DNA of 64,000 nucleotides from Bettongia penicillata ogilbyi. Lineage: Eukaryota > Chordata > Mammalia > Diprotodontia > Potoroidae. Shown piece by piece: positions 32,640 to 43,090 of the stretch; the first letter of the stretch is position 1; the number at the start of each line of letters is the position of its first letter. The translations under genes and the position numbers were made by a program. The stretch covers positions 7,629,144-7,693,143 of the forward strand of contig JAJHZJ010000496.1 of assembly GCA_023548195.1 (NCBI GenBank), read 5' to 3'. The notes below the pieces were generated by a model. The model was not told the origin of the DNA and ran no database searches. It saw only the letters and a program-made list of their open reading frames with translations.

Positions 32640-32895
32640 AACTCCCACTCTTGTTTCCTTGCACAGATTGCCCTTCCACCCCTACCTCCTTGCCTTTCTT
32701 ATCTATGTTTCTTAAAAATGGTGGTTTCCTTTAAGGATTAGCCCAGGTGACATTTTAAAAAGAAAGTCTTTCTAGATCTTGTAATTTCTGTGCTCTTTCC
32801 CTCCATGGATTGTCACTTACTTATTTATCTATTGAGATCTTATCCCTAAAAAAAAGGATAACTCTTTGAGGGCAAATGCTTTTTTTGTTTGTTTT
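32640..32895 (+). mobile_element. L2 LINE fragment
   Basis: TTGCACAGATTGCCCTTCCACCCC, TTTCCTTTAAGGATTAGCCCAGG, AAAGTCTTTCTAGATC and AACTCTTTGAGGGCAAATGC match the region just before the L2 3' end. The tail may be the block at 33263-33345. Confidence 0.65.
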
Positions 32896-33034
32896 TACCT
32901 TGATGGCTTAGAATGAGTGTAAATTGCAGTGGTTTTCTGTGCTGGCTAGAAATTCTTCACCTCTCAGATTGATACTTTTGTGATGGTATATATACTAGGC
33001 CACCTTTTTTTCCATTTTACATAACCTTTAGTCA

Positions 33035-33262
33035 TTGTATGGGTGTCGTCTCAGCCTTAATTCCAAAAGGCCAAGATCACTCACTGCATCCTGGGTTATT
33101 GCCAGTCATCTTGACTTTCATCTTGCCCTTAGACTCAGATGAAGCTGGAGGAAAGGGTGAGGCTGAAAACTTTGAGGCTTTGCCTCACTTAAATCCAATT
33201 CATAGGCAAGTAAAGATATCACTTCTGTGCCATTCCTCTTCAAGAACAAAGGATGAACACCA
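33035..33262 (+). mobile_element. Marsupial SINE (type ending GTGCCATTCCTCTTCAAGAA)
   Basis: AAAAGGCCAAGATCACTCACTGCATCCTGGG, GCCAGTCATCTTGACTTTCATCTTGCCC, CAGATGAAGCTGGAGGAAAGGG, GCCTCACTTAAATCCAATTCAT and TCCTCTTCAAGAACAAAGGATGAAC align with the copy at 20258-20488. Confidence 0.8.
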
Positions 33263-33345
33263 TTTATTACCTAGAACCTTGGATAGAATGTTACACAGAT
33301 GGGGGCTTAGTAAATATCTGTTGAAGTGAATTGAATTGCATTAAC
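33263..33345 (+). mobile_element. L2 3' tail
   Basis: TACCTAGAACCTTGGATAGAATGTTACACAG…GGCTTAGTAAATATCTGTTGAAGTGAATTG is a diverged L2 end. Confidence 0.6.
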
Positions 33346-33584
33346 TCCCTGAGTTCAGAGATCTGCTATAGCTAATTCTTATGACCTTCTCTAACACTGT
33401 TATTGAATGTCCTATTTTATTATCTCATAGTATATAAGAGAATCTGTTTTCAGAATCCAAGTGGAAACTTGGTCTAACTAGGATATGAATCTGAACTAAC
33501 CCCTGGATGCTAATGCCTAATTGTGGTCATAGGGTACTTTTATATGACCAGTCCATTCTGAACAGAGTGAGTGTCTCAGTGTCT

Positions 33585-33868
33585 CTACGTAGCCTTGTGG
33601 CACTGCAGATAAAGACCTGAAGCTGGAGGGTTGAGACCTGCCTTGGACATTTACCATTTGTGTGACCTTGAGCAAGTCACTTAATGTCTCTCAGACTCAT
33701 TCTGTCTATCTCTAAAATGAGGGTTATAATAGCATTTACCTCACAGGGTTGTTATGAGAATCAGATGATGAAATATTCATAAAATGTTCTGAGAATCAAA
33801 TGAAATAGTCTACGCAAAGGGTTTGCAAACTTTAAAGTGCTATATAAATGCTAGTTTAGTCTTTTGCA
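33585..33868 (+). mobile_element. MIR-type SINE with a doubled tail
   Basis: GGACATTTACCATTTGTGTGACCTTGAGCAAGTCACTTAATG, AGGGTTATAATAGCATTTACCTCACAGGGTTGTTATGAG and GCAAACTTTAAAGTGCTATATAAATGCTAGTT are clear. GAGAATCAGATGATGAAAT and GAGAATCAAATGAAAT occur about 40 bases apart, a small internal duplication. Confidence 0.85.
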
Positions 33869-34044
33869 TCTTTTAATACAGTACATTATTGGATGTCCCA
33901 GGAAAGGGGCTGGTTTTCAATCCCTTGTAGATCAGCCACTTAGCATAGTCCCTTACACATTTTGAGGTTTGGGGATAATGCCTGTGACTTCTTCTGGTGG
34001 GGGAAACTCCAGCCACCACAACAGATAGCCAGTCCTTCAGCACT

Positions 34045-34175
34045 TTTAGTCTTAGAGACTTGTCAGTCCTAAAAGTATAAGAGCTCCTTGCTCAGGGTCA
34101 TAAGACTGATATAAGTATACAAGATGGGACTTAAATCCAAGTCTGCCTGACTCCAAGGTGAGCCCTCTCTCAACC
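34045..34175 (-). mobile_element. MIR-type SINE fragment, antisense
   Basis: CTCCTTGCTCAGGGTCATAAG, GGGACTTAAATCCAAGTCTGCCTGACTCCAAGG and GAGCCCTCTCTC follow the reverse-complement head of a MIR. Confidence 0.7.
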
Positions 34176-34815
34176 AAACAAACTCCTTCTTACCTTGCAA
34201 AGAGTAGGTGCTTACTACCTGCTCACTTGTCTTGTTTTCATTATCATTTCTGTGCCCAATGGAACTTTAGGTCCTCTCAGGCCTATCTCGAGGAAGCTTG
34301 GGTAAAGGAAATTTTTGTTCTTTGCTTGGTGGATGCCTTTTAACCTTTCCATCTCAGTCGGACTTACAGGAGCTTATACTCTTCTGAAACCAGGGTCATC
34401 TCTATCCCATCAAGAGGCAACAGAGGAGGATGACAGTGGAGAAAGATGTTTTCTAAGAAACTGAAAGCAAGTTCAGAAGGGACAGAAAGACCAAAAACTC
34501 TGGCAGAGTTTCATCCTTTCATTTCTGCACTAGTAAACTAAAGGTCATGTTGTACTTGTAGATGGCAGGAAGAGGGAGGAAACAGGACAACTGACATAAG
34601 AAAGCATCAGTCTGGGACTGAAGACTAAAGAGCCCACTTCTCTACTTCTCACCAGAGCTTTAACATTTACTCACATTAAATACCCCCTAACATACTCTTA
34701 AAACTATAAAAAAAAATTAAATGATAAAAGGAAGAGGAGGTAGCCAATAATGGCATTTTGGGGAATAGCTCTGGGAGCGTTATCAAAAAGGAAAATAAAA
34801 GAGAACTATCTATTC
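34176..34815. other. Unique DNA, no feature recognised
   Basis: No repeat or exon is recognised. Confidence 0.4.
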
Positions 34816-34817
34816 AT

Positions 34818-35145
34818 TTTGTAGTACCATTATTTGTAATTGTAAAAAAAAAGTGGAGGCAATCTCTAACAATGGAGCAATGATGAAATAAATTGCGATG
34901 CATTAATGTAATGGAATACTATAATGTCATTAAGACCAACTACTTTGAGGGATACAAAGAAGTCAGGAAAGACTTTTGTGAGACAATGCAAAGCAAGGGG
35001 AAAAAAAGGCAAAACCAGAACAGAATAGAATGCACATCAACTATGCCTATGTAAGAGGAACGAAAATGGGGAAAACATTGGGGAAAATTAGAGGGAGGCA
35101 ATGACAAGTTGTTACATTTTATGTTTTAAAATAATTGGTTTAAAT
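34818..35145 (+). mobile_element. L1 3' UTR fragment
   Basis: The order TATTTGTAATTG, GGAGCAATGATGAAATAAATTG, ATGTAATGGAATACTATAATG, AGTCAGGAAAGACTTTTG and AACCAGAACAGAATAGAATG follows, with many changes, the marsupial L1 3' region seen at 6.7-7.1 and 54.5-55.1 kb. Confidence 0.65.
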
Positions 35146-35334
35146 ATAAATAGTTGCAAAGCAACTTCAATTGGTGGTATTATTGTCTAACATGATATTT
35201 TTCACAAATCAGTGTTTCAATGAAGCATTTTCTAGAAGCAAAAAGATTCTTGCAGTATGAATATCTTTATCCCCTGCCCTAAAAGTAAGAATTTAGAGTC
35301 ATCAGAAGATATAACTCAATGTGAAGAACCGGCA

Positions 35335-35505
35335 AGGAACATTGGAAAGTGAAATGGCTTTCAAGTAAAAGTTTGGATTTGAATGCTTTCGCTTATTAGT
35401 TGTGTGGCACTCTCTTGGCCTCAGTTTCCTCACATATAAAACAGAGGAGGGAAGACTACATGGCTTTTAATGTCCTTTCTAATACTACGTCTATGATTGC
35501 CTCAG
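35335..35505 (+). mobile_element. MIR-type SINE
   Basis: TTAGTTGTGTGGCACTCTC, TTGGCCTCAGTTTCCTCACATATAAAAC and TTTTAATGTCCTTTCTAATACTACGTCTATGATT give core and tail. Confidence 0.75.
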
Positions 35506-35674
35506 TCTGTGAGGTAGGTTTGAATTCTGGCTTAGCTATTTGACACCATTTCTTACCCTGAGCACATGAGAAGGTTCAGATAGATGACCTCTAAGTTCTC
35601 CTTCTGGGCAAAATCTTTGATTCTGGGAAGGAAACAAGCAAAAACAAAAGACCACAGATACTCTTTGGTAAAAT

Positions 35675-35815
35675 TATCATGCATTTAGTTAGACCTGGAA
35701 AGGACTTCAGAAGCCCTATAGTTCAATTCCTTCTATTCAACAGATGAGGAAACTGATGCTGAAAGGCTCTGGGCCCAGGGAGTAAATTACAGAAGTGAGA
35801 TTTGAAGCCTCTCTC
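35675..35815 (-). mobile_element. MIR-type SINE fragment, antisense
   Basis: TTAGACCTGGAAAGGACTTCAGAAGCCCTATAGTTCAA, CAACAGATGAGGAAACTGATGC and GAGATTTGAAGCC are reverse-complement landmarks. Confidence 0.75.
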
Positions 35816-36397
35816 TTTCATTTCATTGCTTTTGCAACTGTATCATTCAAAGACCCTATCCTGGAGCCCTCTTGGGTTTTCCCAACCAGAGTGAAGGATT
35901 TCCAGTTTCTCACCTTCACCAAAATGGTTATTTTGAGCTGTAATGACTTGTCTGTTCTCTGTTCAGGACTATGGCATGGAAGCTTCGTCTCAGATTCAAT
36001 CTTACTTTTGTAGTTAAGGAAAATAAATAACAAGAAAAGGAATCTTTCTGGGGAAGTCAGACATAAGGATCCACTAACCATACAGAGTTCTAGGGACCAA
36101 TGCATAGCCCAACAGCAAGTCTTTTCTACTTAGGTGGCTCCAAGATTGAAAAGTTTCTTTTCTGTTTTTTTTTTTAACTCAACGCCCTTCAATGATCATT
36201 TATCCTTCCTGGGAAAACACTTTGAGAAAGGTAATTAGCAGTCAGTAATTGATCCCTTTTTGGCTTGGTGAGAACAAGGGGGTCACTAGTCCACTCTCTG
36301 TGAAGTACAACTTATCTTAAGTGGCAGTCCAGAACTGTTTCTCCCATTTCTTTAACATCATCAAATTGCTTAACCTTGAGGTTAGATGCAGTGTGAG
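35816..36397. other. Unique DNA, no gene supported
   Basis: Overlapping frames of 72 (plus) and 95 (minus) codons cover 35795-36105. The sequence gives no domain or splice evidence for either. Confidence 0.4.
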
Positions 36398-36560
36398 CCT
36401 CTCTCTCTCTCTCCCTCCTTCTCTCCTTCTCTCTCTCCCTCTCCCTCTCTCTTTCTGTCTCTCTGTCTATGTTTCTCTGTCTCTCTTTCTCCTCTCTGTC
36501 TCTCTCTCTCTTTTCTCTCTCTGTCTCTTTTTCTCTCTATCTCTCTCTCTGTCTCTCTCT
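36398..36560. repeat. (CT)n-rich microsatellite
   Basis: About 160 bases of CT, CTTT, CCCT and CTGT units on the plus strand. Open frames through it are compositional. Confidence 0.95.
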
Positions 36561-36835
36561 GCCATGAGCTCCATTTTTGCAAGGTATAGACTGTAGAAGA
36601 AATCTGGCCCTAAAGTCTCATGGGAAAATAATGATGTTGCCTTTCACCTTGAGGCCTGATAAAAGTCTCGATGAACTCTTTAAAGTGCTGCATGACAGAA
36701 CTGACCTGCTAATTTCATGATAAAATCAGAGACTTCAGTATACATTCTGATATGCCGTATGAACTGGAGGAAATCACATTAAAGGTAAGAAATACTCAGC
36801 AGCTAGTCCTTCTGCTGCCCCTATGCCTTGGAAGG

Positions 36836-36956
36836 CAGGGTTGGGGGGGTGGATCCTTTTGGGGGATTTGCTTTGTGAAGTTTGTATTCAGTCAGAGTTG
36901 CACTTGGGGACTTAGAGGGCCACATGTGTCCTCAAGGCTGCAGTTCCCCATCCCTG
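36836..36956. mobile_element. Possible small hAT-type (Charlie-like) element
   Basis: The right part (GGCCACATGTGTCCTCAAGGCTGCAGTTCCCCATCCCTG) resembles the inner-to-outer end of hAT elements whose inverted repeat begins CAGGGGTGGGGAACC. The left candidate end CAGGGTTGGGGGGG at 36836 agrees only roughly, and no clear 8-bp target duplication is seen. Confidence 0.45.
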
Positions 36957-37211
36957 TCAGTGGACCATGACGTTCTTCTTCTCCAACCTCCCTCTCCTAG
37001 AATCCCTAAGATTTTTCAGAGCTCGAATCAGAAGTCTGGTCTCTGATCCCCTCAGCTACTAGCCCCCCAATGCCCCAAATGAGCTTTAATTACTTTGTAT
37101 ATGATTTATATATACTTATATGTAAATTTTGCTTCCTCTTATAGGATATATACAGAGTACACATACACTAAAGACCGCTTCATGTGTGTCTGTGTATTTA
37201 TTTATTGTCTT

Positions 37212-37335
37212 GATCATTAGAAGGTAAGCACCATGAGGGCAGGGGAAGTTTTGGCTTTTCCTTTGTATCCTCTCATCCTGCACAGTACCTAGCACTTAGT
37301 AGATACCTAATAAGTGTTCATATTGCTTGACTCGG
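37212..37335 (+). mobile_element. L2 3' end fragment
   Basis: AGAAGGTAAGCACCATGAGGGCAGGGGAAG, TTGTATCCTCTCATCCTGCACAGTACCTAGCACTTAGTAG and CTAATAAGTGTTCATATTGCTTGACTC give the L2 tail. Confidence 0.85.
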
Positions 37336-38830
37336 GCCAAGCTGGATGGAGAAGGACTAGCCCATTATGGAGGTTATTATAGGGATGTTACTACAGCATG
37401 CCAGAGCATGCTCCAAAGAGCTGATTATTAAATTTTCAGTGTGAAGGTTTATACATCAGAAATCAGCACACATTATAAATCAGACCTTAATTTATTGTCC
37501 TGTTTATTGTTTAGACTTCAGAACAGATGGAAAAAGTGTTGATATTGCAGATTAAATTCAAAGGTGTACCATTGGAGAGCCAGTTGTTAGATCTTACCAG
37601 AGTATTTCTGATTATGTAAATGGGTAGCTCATACCTTATTCGTTCACTGATCATATACATCTAGCTATTCACAGGGGAAGAAAGGAGAATTAGATTATTG
37701 AAGAGACAGCAATGTATTTTTTTATATTGATAAATCTTGAGATTTCACTTAAAAATATAAAAATTATAATCAAAACTTTTGCACACATTTCTAAAACAAA
37801 GGATGCCTCCTTTTTGCCAAGTTATTTCATGAATCCATCTCATGTTGGCATCAAAAAAAGAAGTTTCATAGATTCCTTTAGGTATGTTGCTCTCAATTCT
37901 CAATGACCACTCAACTCTTGAAGACCCCTGCCTTGTAACATAGAAATAGAGTTAAGCAAGACAAATCAGCACCTTGGCACTGTCCAATGATGTCCACATC
38001 TCACTATGCCTGTAGTTGTCATTACTGCTGAGAAGTGGGAGAAATGCTTTCCTATCAGTCAGTCCATTGCGTAATTGCTTACTTCATCAGATTTCTGAAG
38101 TCTTTCGATAGAGTCTTCCTTTGCATGGTTGTGTTTTTTTTTTTCCTGATTCTGTTTACCTTGCTTTATATTAGTTCATCATTAGTGCATCTATATTAGT
38201 TCATAATTTCCAAATTTATCTTAATTCTTCATATTTTTTCCTTTCTTATAGTGCAAAAATATTCAGTTCAATTCATATCTAACAGCCTATTTGTACAAAA
38301 TGGCCCCATATTTGGTAGCCATCAATGACTACATGAGGGGTAGCACACAGTAGTTGAGAGTGGGAGAGAAGAGGGATCTTCTCCAGGCTCTTAAGTCTCT
38401 TTGTTGAATCACTTCAGGTGATTCTGGCTTCCATCTCTGAGAGAGAAAAGGGATGAAGATCAATCCCTCTTCTGATGGCTAAAAGGAGAGTAAGACTTTG
38501 GAATGAAGCTGACATGAGAGGAACTAGTAATCTACACCATGTTCCTATTCCCTTCTTACTACAGTAGAGAGTTTAGGGAATTTCCTCTTGGATGATATCT
38601 GGGACTCTCTTTCTTGGTAGAACTAAGTTATCTCATTCCTAATGGAAGTGAGAATTTTAGCTTAAACTTGAAAATTACATGCCCTAGAATAACAATATTT
38701 ATGGAGTAGACAGATATAAATCTAGCAACATAAACGCTCTCTCTGAGGAGGGCAAAGAGGCCAAGTCTCTGCCCCAACTTCCTGTTCTCCTCCTAGCAGG
38801 AATTAAAATTTTCCTTAGAGAAGTGGGGGA
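37336..38830. other. Unique AT-rich DNA, possible conserved block at its start
   Basis: About 1.5 kb without recognised repeats. 37370-37610 (GAGCTGATTATTAAATTTTC, CAGACCTTAATTTATTGTCC, TATTGCAGATTAAATTCAAA) is non-repetitive and rich in TAAT-type motifs. Confidence 0.4.
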
Positions 38831-38837
38831 GGAGAGG

Positions 38838-38955
38838 CTATCTATCTATCCATCCTTCTATCTAACTCTATCTGTATCTCCATATCTTCATATCACTGTC
38901 TATCTCTCTGTCTGTATGTATTATGTATGTATGTATGTATGTATGTATGTATGTA
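38838..38955. repeat. (CTAT)n and (TATG)n microsatellites
   Basis: CTAT variants at 38838-38895 and a TATG run at about 38914-38955, with short unique DNA between. Confidence 0.9.
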
Positions 38956-39164
38956 CACACATTCTGTCTCTCTTCATGTCATGCAATGACATTCTCATTC
39001 TACATATTAGGGATGGCTTAATTACACACATGCCAAAATTTATTCTGCCTGATGAACAATAATTTTTTCTTCCTTGGTGCTCTTATCTAACTTAGAAATC
39101 AGAAAGAAGGCATACTAAGCTCCCTTAGTAGGTTATTAGGGGATTGAATGGACCCTCCGTTCCC

Positions 39165-39365
39165 TTCAGGAGGCACTGTGGTACAGAAAAAATGAGTGAT
39201 TAATTTGGAGACACTAGACCTGAGTATGAATCCCAGTTGTACCAGTATATGTATCTGTATGACCTTGATCAATCACCTAATCTCTCTGGGCCTCAGTTTC
39301 CTCATCTGTAAAATGAGTGAGATGGATTAGATGAACTCTGAAGTTCATCTAGATTAATGATCTCC
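39165..39365 (+). mobile_element. tRNA-headed MIR-type SINE
   Basis: GGAGGCACTGTGGTACAG head, TGAGTATGAATCCC, TGTATGACCTTGATCAATCACC, GGGCCTCAGTTTCCTCATCTGTAAAATGAG and TGGATTAGATGAACTCTGAAG. Confidence 0.85.
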
Positions 39366-39587
39366 CTTTTTCTTTTCTTTCCTTGAGATGACATCTGGTG
39401 ATGGGGGAGCAGAAACAGAGTTCAACCTTTGTTAAAGACATTGAGTGGGAACAGTGAAGGGAATATAAAACTGGAAAGCTAAGAAAGGGGCTTCATTTTT
39501 CTGCATCTGGAAGCATTAGAATCCTGAACTACAAAGGCATCCTCGAAAGTTATAAGAACCTTCTCCCTGTATGATTTCTTTGTATGG

Positions 39588-40015
39588 ATCACAGGATTAC
39601 AGATTTAGAACTGGGAAGGGACTGTGTTGCTCAGTAATTTTTCTATTGGGTCAGACTATTGGTGACCCCATTTGGGATTATCTTGGCAAAGATACTAAGG
39701 TGTTTTGCATTTCCTTTTGCATTTCCTTCTCCAGCTCACAGATGAAGAAACTGAGGTAAACAGGGGGAAGGGACTTGCCTAAGGTCACATAGCAAGTAAG
39801 AATCTGAGGCCATATGTAAACTCAGTAAGATCAATTCTTGTTGTCTGTAGACTCAGCACTCTATCCACTACACTCTATGAATGGAAAATGAAAATTAGTA
39901 GAGATTAAATGATTTGCTTAAGGTTGCACAACTGGTGAGTGAAGTAGGGTTTCAACTCAGATCTATCATGACTCTAAACATAAGGTTCTATTCACTGTAC
40001 CACCTCAAACCAGAA
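39588..40015 (-). mobile_element. MIR-type SINE, antisense, split by a younger SINE
   Basis: The left piece is ATCACAGGATTACAGATTTAGAACTGGGAAGGGACT (39588 on). After the insert at 39614-39885 the element resumes with AGAGATTAAATGATTTGCTTAAGGTTGCACAACTGG and TTCAACTCAGATC…CTATTCACTGTACCACC. Confidence 0.75.
39614..39885 (-). mobile_element. Marsupial SINE with RTE-like tail, antisense, nested in MIR
   Basis: On the minus strand: a tRNA-like head (AGTGTAGTGGATAGAGTGC), CTATGTGACCTTAGGCAAG, TTTACCTCAGTTTCTTCATCTG, GAGCTGGAGAAGGAAATGC, then the tail TAGTATCTTTGCCAAGATAATCCCAAATGGGGTCACC. The last part resembles the 3' end of RTE/BovB LINEs, from which such SINEs borrow reverse transcriptase. Confidence 0.8.
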
Positions 40016-40089
40016 TATTTTGGTTAGATTTTTATTAGACCTACCTACAAAGAGGTTCTCTGGTTGATCATTTTTGTCTTAAAACTAAG

Positions 40090-40275
40090 ATTTAAAAGTA
40101 TAGAGGAAATCTCACAAATTATCTATTACAGATGAGGAAACAGAGGTCTATGAAAGTTGTCGGTTTCCCAAGTTCAAAGAGATAGTGAAAATAGATCTGA
40201 AATTCTAATCCAGGTCTCCTAATTCCAAATTTATCTTTCTCCTCTATCACACTCTTTTTCCACTGTACTACGTTT
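40090..40275 (-). mobile_element. MIR-type SINE, antisense
   Basis: ACAGATGAGGAAACAGAGGTC, AGATCTGAAATTCTAATCCAGGTCTCCTAATTCC and TCCTCTATCACACTC are reverse-complement MIR landmarks. Confidence 0.8.
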
Positions 40276-41235
40276 ATGTACATAGCAAACTTAGTCAATT
40301 GTTTTCAAGGAAAAAACACTCTTTGGGAATTATTGGATGTAATCTTGATATTGACATTCATTGAATTGTCAAAGAAATCTCTGACAATTTTTAGACATAG
40401 ATAAGACATGGTGTTAACTTGATTCCAACATCATAAGTTCACATGATTTTTTGGATCCCACTTATGAGCAGGTCTTACCCAAAGAGGCCCAATCCAAGAA
40501 AATAGAGAGGGAGGGGACATCTCGGATCACCTGTGATGATCCATACTCCACAAATAGGGAGTCTGAGGCCTTCCTGTAGGAAAAAAAAGTCTTGGTAAGA
40601 CAAGTTTTTTATTTTTTTTTAAAGCTGCCCTTAGTCTATCTCCTTGTCACAAGAACTATGCTATCTTATTTCTCCTCAAAAATGATCTTCTAAGAATCAA
40701 AAGAAAATAAAAACACCTTCAACCCTCTTTTGTCCACACTAGATTGTCCTTATGGCCTCTAAAATAGCTTTCAACATTAAAAGTAAGCTCAGAAAGGGCT
40801 TATGTATAGTAAGTCACTCTTGAAATGTAGAAGGGTTTTAGCCACACATAAACAAATTTTATTATTCTTTTTATAGCATTGAAATTGACTTTTCCCCATT
40901 ACTTCTTGGAGAACTCTATTTGAACTGGAATACAAATGGACAATGTGAGTGATTTTTTTAAGGCCATAATAAGATGGCAACCACTAGGATGGAATGTCTC
41001 AATCATATTCAGATGTAGTCATTGTATCAGGAGTTTTTGTTTGATTTTTCTTTGTTGAAATGAAAGGTATAATTTCAGGGGTAAGGAATGATTATTTTAG
41101 AAATGAAGACATCAATAAAATGTTTTAGAAAAATAATGAAAGGCACTATTGAAAGAGAATACAATAACTCACATAATGGCAGCCAGTAAGCATAGTGGAT
41201 ATATGATTAGAAACGAGTTTGTCTTGCCTTTGACA
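40276..41235. other. Unique DNA, no feature recognised
   Basis: About 1 kb with no repeat or exon recognised. Confidence 0.4.
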
Positions 41236-41239
41236 CAGA

Positions 41240-41795
41240 TTGACTATGAGGCCATGGACAAGTGTATCAGTAAGCACTCCAGCATACACAGGGGATCCTG
41301 CTCTCACAAGTTCTTAGATATGTATTCATGTATCATTCCTTTAACCAAGCACATATATCATTCACCTAGTTCAGGGGAGTCAACACCCTGAACTTCAAAG
41401 AAAATACAGAGAAATAAGTCAACAGACATGGTTTCCTCTGTCTGAATTCACCAGAAAGTTCCAAATATCTGACCATAATTACCAGAGAGGGAAGCACGAC
41501 ATCTAGGATTTCAAAGCCAGGGGCTCCTTTAGCAGCTTCCCAGAGTCCTCATCTGGCACTCAAACCTTCTTGCAAAAAATAAGCCCCAAAGTAAAACCTC
41601 AACTCAGAGTATTTATATCTTTTTTAGAGCCAAAGGGTATCACAACCCTTTGACTCAGTACCTCAATAGAAAAATCAAAAAGGGAGCCACCTAACAAAAC
41701 AACTTCCCTAATCAAGCTTCCCACTATAGGCAGGCTGATCAATGGATGGGAAATATCTTTAATCACATTAAAATAATTAACAATACACACACATA
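41240..41795 (-). mobile_element. LTR-like dispersed repeat, copy 1, antisense
   Basis: It shares a long, ordered set of blocks with 62935-63440: TAGTTCAGGGGAGTCAACACCCTGAA, AAAATACAGAGAAATAAGTCAACAGACA and CCAAAGTAAAACCTCAACTC, each with a counterpart in the other copy. On the minus strand a TATAAATA box (41610-41617) lies mid-element, and a GGTTAAAGGAATGA block lies farther on, where an LTR would hold its R/U5 signals. The element seems not to code. It could be a solo LTR of an endogenous retrovirus or another non-coding repeat. Confidence 0.5.
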
Positions 41796-41929
41796 TAATT
41801 TCTAGCTAAATAAACTCTTGTTTCTGTACTTTACTCCTTGTAAAGACTCTTGATTGATAAAGGCAAGATTCAATCAGAGGTACTTGATTATACTAAAACA
41901 GAAACAGCAAAAGATCCTATTTTGATTGC

Positions 41930-42115
41930 CATCACAGCAAGCCACTTAACCTCTCAGTGAGTCAATCAACTGTGTAAATCTATACTCTATGTGACCTTGG
42001 GCAGGTCAGTTCATTTCCCTGAGTCTCAGTTTCCTTGTCTGCAAAATGAGGGGGTTGGATTAGATAAATCTTTAAGTTCCCTTCCAGTTCTCAATCTACG
42101 ATTTTATGATGATAA
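41930..42115 (+). mobile_element. MIR-type SINE with a partly repeated core
   Basis: AAGCCACTTAACCTCTCAGTGAG precedes CTATGTGACCTTGGGCAGGTCAGTTCATTTCCCTGAG and CAGTTTCCTTGTCTGCAAAATGAGGGGGTTGGATTAGAT…TTCCCTTCCAGTTCTCAATCTACGATTTTATGATG. Confidence 0.8.
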
Positions 42116-42147
42116 GTCACGGACCAGTCTGCATTAACTCAACATAA

Positions 42148-42466
42148 AGGGCAGCTAGCTGGTACAGTGGATAGAGCACCAGTGCAGGAGTCAGGAGGAA
42201 CTGAGTTCAAATCTCACCTCAGACATCTGACACTCACTAGCTGTGTGACCTTGGGCAAGTCACTTAACCTCAATTGCCTCTTCCTGGGTCATCTCACGTC
42301 ATCCTGATGAATATCTGGTCACTAGATTCAGATGACTCTGGAGGAGAAGTGAGGCTAGTGACCTGCAGAGCCCTCCCTCACTCAAAACAAAGTCAAGTGC
42401 AAGTCATGTCATTATTTCTCTGATGGCATGGTCTTCTTTGGCAATGAAGGATGAACACATACAGTG
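42148..42466 (+). mobile_element. Marsupial tRNA-headed SINE (GGCAGCTAGCT type), full length
   Basis: GGGCAGCTAGCTGGTACAGTGGATAGAGCACC (A-box region), GAGTTCAAATCTCACC (B box), TGTGTGACCTTGGGCAAGTCACTTAACC, GTCATCCTGATGAATATCTGGTCACTAG, CTCACTCAAAACAAAGTC and TCTGATGGCATGGTCTTCTTTGGC. No clear target duplication was found; a CA microsatellite follows at once. Confidence 0.92.
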
Positions 42467-42519
42467 CACACACACACACGCACTATAAGGAGAGTGAGCC
42501 TCCATATAACTGTTTCCCT

Positions 42520-42668
42520 ACAGAGTCAATAAACATTTATTATGCACCTACCATGTAACAGACAGTATGATAAACATCAGGGACAAAAAGAAAGGCATAA
42601 AATAGCCCCTATCCTCATGGATCTTATGATCTAATGGAGGAAGACAACATCTAAATAGAAAACACAAA
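42520..42668 (+). mobile_element. Old dispersed mammalian repeat, family unresolved
   Basis: TCAATAAACATTTATTATGCACCTACCATGTAACAGACAG…CCTATCCTCATGGATCTTATGATCTAATGGAGGAAGACAAC is a good match to the widespread CATTTATTAAGCACCTACTATGTGCCAGGCAC consensus. Confidence 0.7.
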
Positions 42669-42767
42669 TTAAAATTAAAAAAAATACAATAATGAAATTG
42701 TAGGAGTAGAAGTCCCTGTCCCAAATCTGTATTTTATCTCTCTGTCTCTCTTTTCCCCATCTCTGTT

Positions 42768-42865
42768 GAGAGAGAGAAGAAGAAGAAGAAGAAGAAGAAG
42801 AAGAAGAAGAAGAAGAAGAAGAAGAAGAAGAAGAAGAAGAAGAAGAAGAAGAAGAGGAAGAGGAA

Positions 42866-42896
<31 letters not shown>

Positions 42897-43090
42897 GAGA
42901 AGGAGAAGAAGAAGGAGAAGAAGAAGAAGAAGAAGGAGAAGAAGAAGAAGAGGAAGAGGAAGAGGAAGAAGGAGAAGAAGAAGAAGAAGAAGAAGAAGAA
43001 AAAGAAGAAGAAGAAGAAGAAGAAGAAGAAGAAGAAAGAAGAAGAAGAAGAAGAAGAAGAAGAAGAAGAAGAAGAAGAAGAAGAAGAAAG
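42768..43090. repeat. 323-base uninterrupted purine (GAA)n tract
   Basis: Every base from 42768 to 43090 on the plus strand is A or G: long pure GAA runs on both sides and a middle part with GGA interruptions. The preceding 35 bases (42733-42767) are mostly pyrimidine. Frames of 135 codons (Arg/Lys) and 151 codons (Leu/Phe) across it are artefacts. Confidence 0.98.
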
